From positions 806,001 to 870,000 of the forward strand of contig NC_089244.1 in NCBI RefSeq assembly GCF_000512585.2: 64,000 bases of DNA, written 5' to 3'. Below the pieces are notes generated by a model that saw nothing but the letters and a program-made list of their open reading frames with translations, had not been told where the DNA came from and did no database searches. Shown piece after piece: positions 47,150 to 58,648 of this stretch. Each line of letters starts with the position of its first letter. Position 1 is the stretch's first letter. This stretch comes from Kwoniella bestiolae CBS 10118 (taxonomy: Eukaryota > Basidiomycota > Tremellomycetes > Tremellales > Cryptococcaceae). The translations under genes were made by a program, and so were the position numbers.

Positions 47150-47722
47150 GGTGATGGTGTGTGGTTGGTGTTGCAAACGTGGGTGATGAAGGGAGTGAAG
47201 CTGGTGGTGATTGATGAGCTATATATACGTGTTCAACTCGAGGAGGTGAGAGTGTGGTTGTGTTATGGTGTACAGTTGATTGTACAGTATGTCTAGTATG
47301 TATGTTGTGAATAAGATGAACTGAATTGAATCGACGAGTCTGATTCCTTTGATGTCATTTCTGTGATTGATCCGTACAACCGGTTAACCCTAAACTAGCC
47401 CTGGTTCATAAGTTACTCGCTTCCCTTAATCGCTTACGCCCTGATCACCAGCTCTCTGTCTGTTCACCTCACTCTCTTTCATGCATCCCAAAGTCAGTCA
47501 ACAGTCATAACGAGCACTCACCCACATCTGAATCTCATCAACGGACTGCACGCCGATCAAAAAGCCAGTACAAAGAACAAACATGTGCATTTTCATTTTC
47601 ATATGCGAATCTCCAATCATAGATCATACAAGGCTTGTCACTTCTTCTTTCACTTTTCAGCAAATCGACTAGACTCTGACCATATGCTCGACAGCGCAAG
47701 GACAACATGGATGTACTAACAA
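47150..47722. other. Upstream region of the S1/P1 nuclease
   Basis: About 570 bp. No gene is recognised; contains GTGATGG/GGTGATG purine-rich text just before the ATG. Confidence 0.4.
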
Positions 47723-48381
47723 TTACATCTTCTTACTTGTCCTGGAGGTTTGGCCTTGTTGTTGACCTTTGTTCATTGGGTCTAGAGTATGCGGGTTATA
47801 AACGTGTCAGCTGGCGGTATCCCTTTGACAAGATCTGCCTATCTATGTGGGACCACACCGAGATCACCGACACAATGTGAAAGAAACTTACGATCAGGCG
47901 CGACAACCTCGTGATTCAGCGGAGCCAAATCCGTCGACTCGATCAACCCAGGCTCGGCCTCGCACGAGTCATGAGGGTGCTTGAAAGGGTTGTGGTGATG
48001 CTCGTGGTCGTGCTCGTATCCGTGGGTGTATCCACTCTCGGAGGGGATGCCGGTATGTCCGGACATCGTACCGCCCGTGGCGAAGCGGTCTTCCTTTCGC
48101 CCGGTTGAGGAGGTTGATGTCTGAAGAATCGAACAGTATCAGTCAAGGTTGGGTGTGGTACAACACATGGAGTATCGAGGTATCGTATCGATATGATATA
48201 GGGTGTGAACGGTAAAGGGACTGGAAGAGCGTCAGAGAGGGACATACGTTTTGGATACCGGGTTGTGCACCTTGAGCTCCCGTGGGAAGCATCGAGGTGC
48301 TATAAGAGGAACCCAAATATCAGCTACTCGTCTAAGGCTGTGACAATGTACTCACTCGTTGATAGGTGAAGACATCGACAT
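47723..48381 (-). CDS. Small tandem-duplicated protein, His-rich copy
   Basis: Four exons: MSMSSPIN at 48381, then TSMLPTGAQGAQPGIQN, then a longer exon TSTSSTGRKEDRFATGG to LAPLNHEVVAPD, and finally PMNKGQQQGQTSRTSKKM ending at 47723. It shares exon order, phases and the blocks PTGAQG.xPGIQN, FATGGxxSGHxGxPxESGY and GxIESTxLAPL with the gene at 49050-49689. It differs by a His/Asp-rich insert (HGYEHDHEHHH, then FKHPH) that could bind metal. No signal peptide. Disordered, small and hydrophilic; function unknown. No domain recognised. Confidence 0.7.
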
Positions 48382-49049
48382 TGTCTTTCTTGTGATACTT
48401 GATTATGTGTGATCAGTTATATGAAGATACAAATCTTTGTGGAGCAGAACACAAAGAAGAGAGAGCGTCACTCTGGGTCCTCTTATATCCTATTCATACC
48501 ATGATCATCACACTACCAGGATGCATGATGTACAATGGCGTATGGCCCACATAATACATCCAACCTGCATCTGCGTTGGCGTTGACGTTCCTTCTAGAAC
48601 GAGACAGAATGGAAAGACCAAGTGACTTCATGTTGACTCATCATGTGAAAGCATAAATTGGTCTTCTGATCTGAACTCAAGAACTCATGACGGTATGGTG
48701 GGTGCCTGAGAGAAATGGTATGCGAGCTTTCTTATGGATCTTGGACTGTGAGAAAAGATCAAGTCGAGAATCGAGAAAGGAGGACTGAGTCATGGAAGTC
48801 GTACTCTTGCTGTTCCTGCTATGATAGTTGGGAATCTGGGAAAGTCAGGTGCGTATGAGGGCTTGAGTACTAGCTTGCTTTCCGTGGAGTGTGTGATATA
48901 CTTCCAGCTACAGATCACCTGAGATGCTCGTGTCCTAGGCTCGGATACTCGTTGCATCTCTGATTTGCATATAAGCTACAATCATATTTCACTCCTTCTA
49001 GATGCCATTTCCGACCACACATCACACCTTGAACAAGGGTGGGACAGGT
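48382..49049. other. Region between the two small paralogues
   Basis: About 670 bp. No gene seen; presumably promoter of the His-rich copy and terminator of the other. Confidence 0.4.
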
Positions 49050-49689
49050 CTACTTCTCCCCTACGACAGCGTTATAAGCGTCCTTGGCGAGACTGGTAGC
49101 TTGTGAGATGAGGCCAGCTAAATCACATCAGATAGGATAAATCAGCATCAGTCATTAACCTGGACTGTTGACTCTCTTCATTTCGAAAGAGATGATGATA
49201 ATAGCTTGATTACTGTTATTGTGGGCGGGATGATGACTCAGGAGGAAGTTAGCGGACTCACGATCAGCCGCAACCTTCTCATCACCCAATGGAGCCAGTT
49301 CCGTAGATTCTATAACCCCCGGTTTGCCCTCCACTACGTCCTTGGCACCTTTCGAGATGGTGTGTTCGTACCCGCTTTCGGTGGGTACACCTGAATGTCC
49401 ACTTAGTTGACCGCCTGTTGCGAAGACGTCCTCTGATTGAGCGGTAGTTGAGGTGGATACCTGTGAATGTATCAGATAAGCCTAAACCATTGCAATGGAA
49501 GTAGAAAAGTGATGATGCTTGAATATCGATGGGGCTGTTGTACGGACATTCTGTATACCTGGGGCTACACCTTGAGCACCGGTGGGATGTACGGAAGTGC
49601 TACATCATCTCAAAATTAGCTTATAATCTGTGATCTAGCCGGGGTCAGGAGCATAAGCCTGAGACGTACTCGTTGAGAGCTGAAGACAT
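49050..49689 (-). CDS. Small tandem-duplicated protein, copy without His insert
   Basis: Four exons: MSSALN at 49689, then TSVHPTGAQGVAPGIQN, a long exon VSTSTTAQSEDVFATGG to STELAPLGDEKVAAD, and PGLISQATSLAKDAYNAVV ending GEK at 49050. The introns sit at the same positions and phases as in its neighbour. In place of the His-rich insert there is TISKGAKDVVEGKPG. The C-terminal helix SQATSLAKDAYNAVV is amphipathic and differs completely from the other copy's Gln/Lys tail. Function unknown; small hydrophilic protein, about 115 residues. Confidence 0.7.
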
Positions 49690-50276
49690 CTTGGACTAGC
49701 TGGGTTATTCAATTGATGGATTTGTATGTTTTTATGTATTTTCTGTGAAGATATTATTGCAGACACAGGATACATGTCTGTACCCCAAGTTATATATATT
49801 CTCACTGTTCCCCATATAACGTTGTTGCCTGCCCAGTCATATTGCAAGCTCTTATCTCTGACCTCATCTCCTCCTACAGTACTGGCTCAACTGTGCAGAG
49901 ATGGATAAACATTGGAACATGGCATTCATGACGTCGACGGGGTGGAGCTGCAGCCAGAGCGGGGAGATAAGGGGGAGAAAGTGTTACACGTCATATTTCT
50001 TCCTCCCTGTCTCTCCATTTGCCACTCATCCCTTGGCGGGAGTATTCTTATCACCCCGCGTCAAGTCATCTCAAGTGTCGAACGATGTTGTTGATAAAAG
50101 TCAGAAATAATCAGAGTGCAGCGAGCCTTTTGTATTTTCTGAATTCAATCATCCCTTGACTTATCGAATTCTTCTTCCCTTCCTCCTCCCATCACCTCCC
50201 TCACTCACATCTTTTTACCTCGGTTCTCACACAGAATTGACGCCACACGCTCATTATCAAATTGTCATCAGCAAAA
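49690..50276. other. Divergent promoter region, small paralogue/IDI1
   Basis: About 590 bp. Pyrimidine-rich run (TTCTTCTTCCCTTCCTCCTC) near 50168-50190 upstream of IDI1. No gene. Confidence 0.4.
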
Positions 50277-51776
50277 ATGACCACCGCCGTCACTGAGACC
50301 ATCCCCCCTTCACTCCCCTCAACCACCAACACGATCAGCCTTGATACCTACGATGAAGAGCAGGTGAGGTTGATGGAAGAGAGGTGTATTTTGGTGGATG
50401 AGAATGATAGAGCTTACGGAGAGGACAGTAAGAAGACGTGTAAGCCGCACCATTCTTTTCCGTATCTTATCAGTACTAGTAACACATACTAGTGGATGTA
50501 TGAATAATGCTCTCGGCCTCACTCAGGCTCAGGACGTACAGTACTGACTGCTTACCATTCGGCATCGGTGTCTAGGCCACCTGATGACAAACATAAATAC
50601 CGGTCTCCTCCATCGAGCATTCTCAGTATTCCTCTTCAGACCCCAAGACGGAAAATTGCTCTTACAGAAACGAGCCGACGAGAAGATCACCTTCCCCTCC
50701 ATGTGGACGAATACTTGCTGTTCGCATCCTCTTAGTATCAAGTCGGAATTGGTGGAACAGGATCAACAGGGTGAGTTATTTTGATGCAAATCCGTACAGG
50801 GCCTTCACAGAGGGGAAAAAGGTTTTGCTCGAACAACTATGTCGAGATCAAGCTGGAAGGGAAGTGTGTGTGTCCCTTGAGAACAATGTAGATTAGGTTG
50901 GCGCAGAATAGTAGTTCACGTGGAGATATGTCGCATTTACGATACATCTACTCATTCCATTCGTTTTGACATCTCACAGGCGTCAAATCAGCTGCCATCC
51001 GCAAGCTCCCCCAAGAACTTGGTATACCGTCTTCCCAGCTGAAACCAGAGGATTTTATCTACTTGACAAAGATCCATTATTTGGCGCCTAGTGACGGATT
51101 GTGGGGTGAACACGAGAGTGAGTAGTGCCTATCTGAGTTAATCTCTTTCTCCTCGTCATGGCAGGCGAGAACACCATTGTTCGCGTCCAGGCTTTTTGAC
51201 CTCCATCATCGCTCCTTCATATCCATGGGAACAGCTTGTTGGCTTCGTTCTCCCGTGTCTCGATTGCGAAGTCCTGCAATCATATACATCAAGCTGCAAC
51301 ATCCTACGAAGGTTTGAATATCGCGCTGACTGAGGTATTGTTTTGGTCATAGTCGATTACATCCTTTTCAGCACTATCAACGTCGACCTCGATCTAAACC
51401 CTAATGAAGTCAGTGATGCCAAGTACGTCTCGAAGGATGAATTGGAAGCCATGTTCTCGGATTCGGGTGAGTATTTGTTTCTTGTTCTTGTTCCGATCTG
51501 GAGATTCCAGCTCTGAGGAGAGCATGCGGCTCTTCGTTATTCCCACCTGGTCAATCCGTCGTCTAACTCACTTTGACCCCTTATCGACGCTAAATTGTAT
51601 TTCCCCCTTGCGCAGACAACTCCTTCACACCGTGGTTCAAGCTCATCGCCCGAGATCTCCTTTACCCCTGGTGGGACGAGATGCTCTCGAAATCAAAGGA
51701 TCAAGGGTTGGGCAAGGTGGATGCTAGGGTATTGGCGAATGGACCTAAAGTTGGGGAACTGGTTAAGATGCTCTAG
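50277..51776 (+). CDS. IDI1: Isopentenyl-diphosphate delta-isomerase
   Basis: ATG at 50277 (MTTAVTETIPPSLPS). Exon 1 ends GEDSKKT and joins CHLMTNINTGLLHRAFSVFL across a split Cys codon. The Nudix-fold isomerase motifs follow: GKLLLQKRADEKITFPSMW, TNTCCSHPL with the catalytic Cys, AAIRKLPQELGIP (Nudix-like helix), WGEHEVDYILF with the catalytic Glu region, and NEVSDAKYVSKDEL. It ends GKVDARVLANGPKVGELVKML. The enzyme interconverts IPP and DMAPP in the mevalonate pathway, feeding ergosterol, dolichol and prenylation. Length (about 270 residues) and motifs are standard for fungi. Confidence 0.93.
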
Positions 51777-52100
51777 ATCACACATTGAAGTCAAGACGAG
51801 GTTGAAGATGAGCCAGCCAAGTGATGAAGGAGAGATGAAACTTTGAGGATAGTCGTTCTCGCAGGGTGATTTGGGTTTTGGACATTTCTTCTTTTCCTTC
51901 CATGTACATTCGTTTCCGTCTCTGATATTCCCATACATAGTACTATATACGATCAACTTGATTGATATGCATTATACATTATATCCATGTCTATCCTGAT
52001 GGTATGGTCCTTGCAGTAATGCTTAAGTCTAGGAATCTAATATAATATACCGTACAACAAAATATGAGATGTCTCGACCGCTTGATGTCACCTATCCCTT
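51777..52100. other. Convergent intergenic region IDI1/DUS4
   Basis: About 320 bp between two 3' ends. No gene or RNA recognised. Confidence 0.4.
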
Positions 52101-53600
52101 CTATAATGCACTCACCACCCCTCTCCCCCTCCTTGCATCCCATATACTCCCCCTAGCAGATCTCCAATCCAACCCTCTACCTTCCAACCAATCGATAGCA
52201 GCAGTACTACTGCTCAGACAATTGAACCATACCTTTTCGTTCCGCGAGAAATCACTTTCCAGCATGTAAGCTAGGTGACGATGGAACAGTGGGAAGATGA
52301 GTCCGTAAGTTGTTGAGAGGGATATGAATTGCGATATGGCGTGAGGGGGGGTGGAAGAGTAATTTGCGAAAAGGGCGGGACTGTGGTGAAGCAGTTGCGA
52401 GCGTCAGCCTTGATGATCCGGACAATTCGATATGGGTCGGATTCAACAGAAGTTCTATGTCTGTTTTTGAGAATAGCCCTTTTCACCAGGTTCAGGTTGA
52501 GGCAAGAGTTGACCATGGTTATAGATGAAGTGAGACTATTCACTCACTTGGCCAATAACCCCCTAGCAGCCATCACCCCCTTGACCCCCGTCCGTTCCCT
52601 CATAGTCAGCACATCCTCGTACGTCCATATATCCCCATTACCCGTACATGGCACTTCGCCCTTGACAGTCTCCACGGCGAACTTGATCCCATCGAGATTC
52701 ACCGGGTCGGTTGATGGTTGATGGCGCGTTCGACCGTGGATGGAAAGATAGGATATACCGGATGCAAGGGCATTACGAATGAGAGTTTCTGTTTGCCTGA
52801 ACCACGAAAAAAAGTATATCAAATAAGGTCCGTCAGTCTAATATCAGACGGATTGGGAGGAAGACAGACAGAACTCACCTTTGATCAGGATCGATCCTAA
52901 TTTTTATACTAACGCTCCAACCCCACCCCATCCGTTGCTTCACGGCCCTCACCATATCCCTAACCAATTCAGGCTTCCTCAACAACGCGCATCCTATTCC
53001 CTCGTTGTACGCCCATCTTTGAGGACACCCGCAATTCAGGTCTATCCCATCCACATAGGGCGATATAAGCTCTGCAGCGTCTACTAGGGACTTGGCATTG
53101 GGTGATGCGAATTGAGCGATAACGTTTCCCCTGACTAAAACTGCATCTCGAGTTGGAGGTGTGGGTGTGGGGGGTAGTCGGTCGGAGTGGGTCGAGGGGG
53201 GATTGTAGTATGTGATGAGTTCATTGGGGGTTTCGGGGCGATCATCATCTGGATGATTTACTCTGATTGCCTCCTTCCCTCTCTTTTTCGGACTCGAGGA
53301 GGAAGAGGTAGATGGAGTCATCCAGTAAACACCTCGTTCGCTTGAGGAAGTGGAGAAATCAGATACCCTCGCTACTTGCGCTCTGGAGAATTCCTCAGCG
53401 AGAATCATGGGCGTGTGGGTGATGTGAGTCTCATATAGTGAGGTGAGGTGCCGGAAGGGGAGTTTGGAACATCGGACCAAAGGGGCAAGGACGTTGGGAT
53501 TGTAGTGCTCTAATAGTTCTGAGGTGGGGAGATGAATGGGGGGGGGAAGGTCAGAGTAGAGTTGAATGTCGTCCGCGTCGGGATCGCGGTGGATGGACAT
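52101..53600 (-). CDS. DUS4: tRNA-dihydrouridine synthase, Dus4 type
   Basis: I start at ATG 53600 (MSIHRDPDADDIQLYSDLP); an in-frame Met 42 codons upstream gives a less likely longer form. Domain text: NVLAPLVRCSKLPFRHLTS, ILAEEFSRAQ, VIAQFASPNAKSLVDAAEL, PYVDGIDLNCGCPQRWAYN with the catalytic-loop Cys, IGCALLRKPELVRDMV, SIKIRIDPDQ, LSIHGRTRHQ and VKGVMAARGLLAN. The C-terminal exon adds PALFANYSSTPP and ends GVVSAL. Dus4 uses FMN and NADPH to reduce U20a/U20b in tRNA. A Ser/Pro-rich insert (about residues 85-135) is unusual for the family. The order of motifs, including the NCGCP loop, supports the call. Confidence 0.85.
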
Positions 53601-54180
53601 GTTGATAGGGAGGAGGACAAATCGTCCCTGCCAGAACAGTTGGGGTTGTAACAAAAAAGAAGAGTAATCAAGTTGAGAGGAAGGGAAGACAAGAGGAAGG
53701 GAAATTTCAATTTCTGGATGTAACATTTCGAACAGTCAAAGTGGAGGTGATAGTCACCGACTACTTTGGACGAGTCGACAACTGATGAGATTGTAGCAAA
53801 TAACCCTCAGCATCGATGATCCGTAACATGTAGCAAAGACGTACAAAATCCCACTGATGAGAAGTGCATGCTGATGTCGTGATGATGTGCTGTGAAAATG
53901 CCCAAAGTGAGACTATGTAAAGATCCTATAATTATACAATAGATATATGGCGAGTCCCTCCTGGACAACGTGACTTTGTCCTTCCCTTTCTCTTTCGATC
54001 CGACTTATACCCTCATGATACTACCTTCGAGCTTCTTTGCTATTTGGCCAGATTAGATTGGCGTCATCGAAGGTATGCAATGTTGACGTCGGAAGAAAGG
54101 AAGAGATGAGGCGAAGGAGAAGAGACGTATGCTGTTAACGACGACTACACTATCTATCCATGAGATGACTGAGTCGCTAC
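53601..54180. other. Intergenic region DUS4/TIM14
   Basis: About 580 bp containing the DUS4 promoter and, likely, the TIM14 terminator. No gene. Confidence 0.4.
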
Positions 54181-54616
54181 TCACTCTAACAAAGCCTTCG
54201 CTTCGTTCACTTTCCCAGCTAGGTAGGGCGATCCCCCTCTATCAGGATGGTTGGCCAACATCAGTCGTCTATGAGCGTCTTTCAGTCGGTTCGACGTTAT
54301 TGGGTCTCTACAAGCACATAGTAAAATCAGATTAATTGGACATTCCCCTTCCTTCAGGTATCGCAGCCCGAGATCTCGTTCCGACAACGCAGCAGACCCA
54401 GTTCCAGTATTATTATAGATAGATACCACAGAAGAGCGACTGAACCCACCTTAATCCCAACACCTGCAATGCCTCTGATTTATCCATCTTCGCTTTGAAA
54501 CCGCCTTTCAAGAACTTATCTGCGCCTCCAGCAGACGCACGCAGCATCTGATATCCTACTCTGCCCGCTAGACCCGCTCCGAGAAGACTCAATCCGATGA
54601 CTGTAGCTGATGCCAT
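54181..54616 (-). CDS. PAM18: Mitochondrial import motor J-protein Tim14/Pam18
   Basis: Two exons, 54616-54450 and 54307-54181, give 97 residues, a usual length. The N-terminus MASATVIGLSLLGAGLAG is the inner-membrane anchor, then the matrix J-domain: KMDKSEALQVLGLR, DPITSNRLKDAHRRLMLANH and the essential HPD tripeptide in NHPDRGGSPYLAGKVNEAK. Tim14/Pam18 stimulates mtHsp70 at the TIM23 channel. The split Arg codon (AG|A) and HPD make the model firm. Confidence 0.92.
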
Positions 54617-55147
54617 GGCGAGTTAAGGTTGAAAAGATGTTGGATTTGTGATGTATAGGTGAACTCGTGACGTCTGGCTTCCTTCGTGATTTCGCTTGCG
54701 GTCCGATATCTTTGAATTTTGAGGTGTAAGTGTGTAGCCGCTCTGAAAATGAACTTGGACGAGTAAGTTGAGTAGGATTTGTAAGATTTATAGGTATACA
54801 TTCATCTGCATCAGCGGCAACATGACCAAAATCCCATTCGCATGCATTCATGCATTCCGACAACATCATTCTTGATGAAAAAGGTTCCGTCCTATCCACC
54901 CATGTGCCACACTAGCGAAAATCCCGACTTTAAAACGCCGTCCAGCGAAACTGCCACTGTCCCCTTCTCAATTCTTCAATTTTTGCACCATACGCTCATA
55001 CGCTCACTCCCTCGTGCTGCTCTGCTTGCTCACTACCACAAAGTCAACTTTGCACAAACCACCTTGTTATACGCTTTCTTCATCCTTCAAAACCTTCATA
55101 CTTTTACCCGTATAAAACAACCTCAAAAAGGACAAGACATAGCAAAG
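54617..55147. other. Divergent promoter region TIM14/eL30
   Basis: About 530 bp. Before eL30 there is a pyrimidine-rich zone and TATAAAA at 55111, only 37 bp from the ATG, so it may lie in the leader rather than act as TATA box. Confidence 0.45.
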
Positions 55148-56145
55148 ATGGCTCCCGTCAAGAAATCCAAGTCCGCCAAGGCCTCCGAGTCTATCAACAC
55201 TAGATTGCAACTTGTCGTCAAGTCCGGAAAGGTGGGTTTTTGGGTTTGAGTCGTCTAGAGTGTAAGGGAGAAATGAAGAATGTGTCGAGAGTAGTGTGGA
55301 TGTGATGACAGTGGACGATAGATTGTGCTTTGGGTAGATGAGACGGGTAGATGGAGTGAATGTCGATTTGAAGAGGAATTAATGCTAATTGTGTTATGTT
55401 GAATCAACAGTACACCCTCGGTTACAAGCAAGCTCTCAAGCAACTCCGATCCGGTAAATGTGAGTGATCATTTTAATCTGAAGAGGAGGTCAAGCGAAGG
55501 AGTGAACGAAGGGACCTCGTGAAGATGGAGACTGGAGCCCATAAGGCTGAGAAGGTTCTCCTTGCTGACGATTCGTGTTCTCTCTCCTCTTGCTCTGCCG
55601 TTCATCAACTATCGTCAATTCTTCAACTCGTCGAAATATCATACTACTCACAATCATCCTCTACTGACCATCCCATGATGCGTTCTTGGATGGACATCGA
55701 CTACACCCCCACCGACTAAAATTACAATAATCAGCCAAGCTCATCTTGATCTCCAAGAACTGTCCCCCCATCCGAAAGTCTGAGCTCGAGTACTACGCCA
55801 TGTTGTGAGTTTGGCTTCCCATCGAAATCATAATTCGCTCCCTCCGTTCCTTATCGACAAATCTATCATGCTACCCCTCATGCAAACCGAATCAGAGCAT
55901 CTGACTGACTTGTTAAACCCATCCCACAGGTCAAAGACCAACGTCCACCACTACGACGGTTCAAACGTTGATCTCGGTACCGCCGCCGGTAAACTCTACA
56001 GAGTCGGTGTTATGTCCATCCAAGACGCTGGGGACTCTGACCTTGTGGGTTGCTTTCCATTTCACGTTTCACTTTCCCTGTGCAATCGATTAGCTGACTA
56101 GGATTTATCTTACCTCTCACACAGCTCCAAGTCGAGACCGCTTAA
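55148..56145 (+). CDS. RPL30: 60S ribosomal protein eL30
   Basis: Five exons: 55148-55231, 55411-55459, 55735-55804, 55930-56044, 56125-56145, giving 112 residues. The text is MAPVKKSKSAKASESINTRL, QLVVKSGKYTLGYKQALKQL, SKLILISKNCPPIRKSELEY, NVHHYDGSNVDLGTAAGKL and RVGVMSIQDAGDSDLL, ending VETA, which matches eL30 throughout. It belongs to the L7Ae/L30e RNA-binding fold; in yeast it also binds its own pre-mRNA to repress splicing. Four introns in such a short CDS, the second 275 nt, are rich even for this genome and could serve the same autoregulation; that is inference. Confidence 0.96.
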
Positions 56146-56491
56146 ACGTGATGCACTAAACAGGATCTTTTAGTTTATGCATTGTATTTATACGGGTACG
56201 GATCTGTTGGTCAAGCAGGCTCGTCTCTGGACTGAGATTGCATCGGTGCAGGTAGCAGACAGCAGATAGCAAGGGTATGCATGAGGGACATATCGTTCAG
56301 GGACAAGTCTTCATGGAATACGAATGACCATTATAAAGCCCGACCTGTCTTCACCAAAACGGGTCCAGCGAATCTAATGATTCTGAATATGACTATCCGT
56401 TCTCCAGCACTGTGCATCCTACTCCGCTTTCATACGTGGCGTTGATCTCTATTCTAGCAGAGTTTTCAAGGGCGATGTTGAGATAAACATC
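56146..56491. other. Convergent intergenic region eL30/EFM3
   Basis: About 350 bp; no gene or RNA recognised. Confidence 0.4.
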
Positions 56492-58119
56492 ACAGTCTGT
56501 TACCCCTTGTGATCCGCATAATCTTCACCTCCGTCCCTTTGTCCAGCGCTGAATCCCAGAATGAGGGCATCGAGTCATCCATGGGCGGAACGTCGATAGA
56601 CCGTACTTGTAGATTATGTTGTTCTATATTATCATGGTCCAGTCAGCTACGTTATCACCCAATATGGAGAGAAAGTGAGGAATCCATATTTGGGTCTGCT
56701 GGTCCAGTCGATTGTCAAATGGAGAAGGCCACTCACGGCACGTGTCTAAGAATATCTCAAAAGTCTCCCGATTCCTCACTGTCGCTGAGATTATCGCTTG
56801 ATTTTTTTCACCCAACAATACATCGATAGTATCCACCAAGGGGGGTACGAGATCAGGATCGTATATCTGCACCAGCTCATGCTTAGCTGTAGTTCCACTT
56901 GAGTGAAAGCACATGTGTGTCGACGTTGACGTGGATGTGGACATACCACATCAGCAGCTATGATCGTCCTTCTTTTCTTATCCAGGTCTCTCCATATACC
57001 TGGTCTATCCCGTAGAGGTAACGAGGCGTCGGTCCAATCTAGGGCTCTGACAGCTGTGCGACTGTGCGACTGATCGTCGTCTGAGCGGAAATCACATAAG
57101 CCACCACCTATCTCAATGACAGAGAATGATCAGACCGGGTTTAGTTAACAGTAGTCAACTTACTCAACTGAACATTATATCTCAATCTCCCTAACGGTGT
57201 CCTAGTCTTGCCATCTTGATCCTGTCCAAACTCGACTTCATCCTCCCCATCTACCTCTGAGTTGGATTCGGACTCGATACCAAGATCAGTCGATATGACA
57301 TCCACACCCAATTGCGCGAGCAGTATCGATAAGAACCCAGTCCCAGCTCCGAGTTCCACCGTACCATTCTGTAGCTCCCGTTGGTTGGGGAAGATGAGCC
57401 TGGGATGTGAGAGAATATGATGAGCCAGATGAAGGGCTGCTGTCCTACATCACTTCGTCGTTAGCACAATTATTCTGTAGCCAGTGGAATGTATTTTGAT
57501 CAGATTGACTCGTCACTTACCAAGTGCGCAGGCCTGTCGTGCCTCCTTGGATCGCTATCTGCTCTTCCAGCAGGACTATCTTTCCTTCCTGCTTCTGCTT
57601 CTGTTCATCTCGATTACTCAGATCGCCCAACGGGATATTCGGGGGTACGTCATATATGAAAGTACGATAAGAAGTTTTCGGCCTATCAATCAGCAAACAT
57701 CAGATGAGCTTGATTATCTGTGAAAATGAAGAAGCAAATCGATTTACCCAGTCGAAGGTCCAGCGTCGTTCGAAGAAACCATCAACTCAGTCAAAAGATC
57801 GTAAAACCTCTCGTCGATCTCCTTGAGTGCAATAGGCAAAGATTGATCAGTCAGTCCACCATATACAGCGATGCTCTCGTCAACTCACCAGATCCTCATC
57901 TCCCAATTCCCTCAAACCTACTTCCATACCATCCACAACCTTCCTCCAGAACTTCCTGCGATATTCATCCTCTGGCTGATATCTCTCCCCCAGCAGCTGA
58001 TTTACAAGGTACTGCTGGCTTTGTTCTGCCGCTAGAATCTGAGATGGGGGAAGGGAAATGAGGTATATCGGGTATAGGGAGAGGTATTGCCGTCGGAGAG
58101 TCTCTAGGGACGTGGACAT
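56492..58119 (-). CDS. EFM3/FAM86-type protein lysine methyltransferase
   Basis: ATG at 58119 (MSTSLETLRRQYLSLYPIY). The N-terminal half is helical (EYRRKFWRKVVDGMEVGL), then VLLEEQIAIQGGTTGLRTW, the methyltransferase entry AALHLAHHIL, motif I VELGAGTGFLSILLAQLG with VISTDLG, the Asp/Glu-rich linker, LGRLRYNVQLS, and, after further exons, DWTDASLPL, IIAADVIYDPDLVPPLVDTI and ISATVRNRETFEIFLD. This order is typical of the METTL16-type group that includes FAM86A/EEF2KMT and yeast Efm3, which trimethylate a lysine of elongation factor 2. Motifs support a protein methyltransferase; the exact substrate is inferred from the family. Confidence 0.75.
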
Positions 58120-58648
58120 GGTGTTCTGTCTAGGTTCATAAAGTGAGGAGGGAGTGGACGTCCGAGGACTGATTACACCTATGTGTGCTATCTGCCCAGG
58201 TTAGTGGAAGAGCGAGAAGAGGGAATCACAGAAGATGCGAATGAAGATTTCGAAAAATGTTGATTCGGGTGGACGGACCAAGTGGAGGTCGGAGTCATCT
58301 CATTTGTTTTTCCATCAAGCTGCAGATATCATGGTGATATGAGATCGAATACATGATTTATTCATACAGTGTTCATCGCAGGATGACTCTGACTCTTGAT
58401 CATATACTATGAACAGACGGTGACGCTGAAATCTATCTAATACACTATACACGTCATATGGAACCATCAAATTATACTATAAACAAATATCATCGTTCTT
58501 TCCTATTCCCATCTTTGACCAACACCCTCAGATTGATCATTGACTATACAGTATCGAACATACTCTCCCTCCATTCTTTACGTTCTCACCCAGGCTCCAA
58601 ACTCCAAGCTCCCGCTTCCAAACCAAAACGTAAGACCCAACCCAAAAC
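58120..58648. other. Intergenic region EFM3/Crz1-like
   Basis: About 530 bp holding the EFM3 promoter and the terminator of the zinc-finger gene. No gene. Confidence 0.4.

Noticed and set aside
55460..55734. Possible box C/D snoRNA in eL30 intron 2
   Set aside because: ATGATG and CTGA-like boxes occur but in the wrong order and without a terminal stem; no guide-like arrangement is visible.
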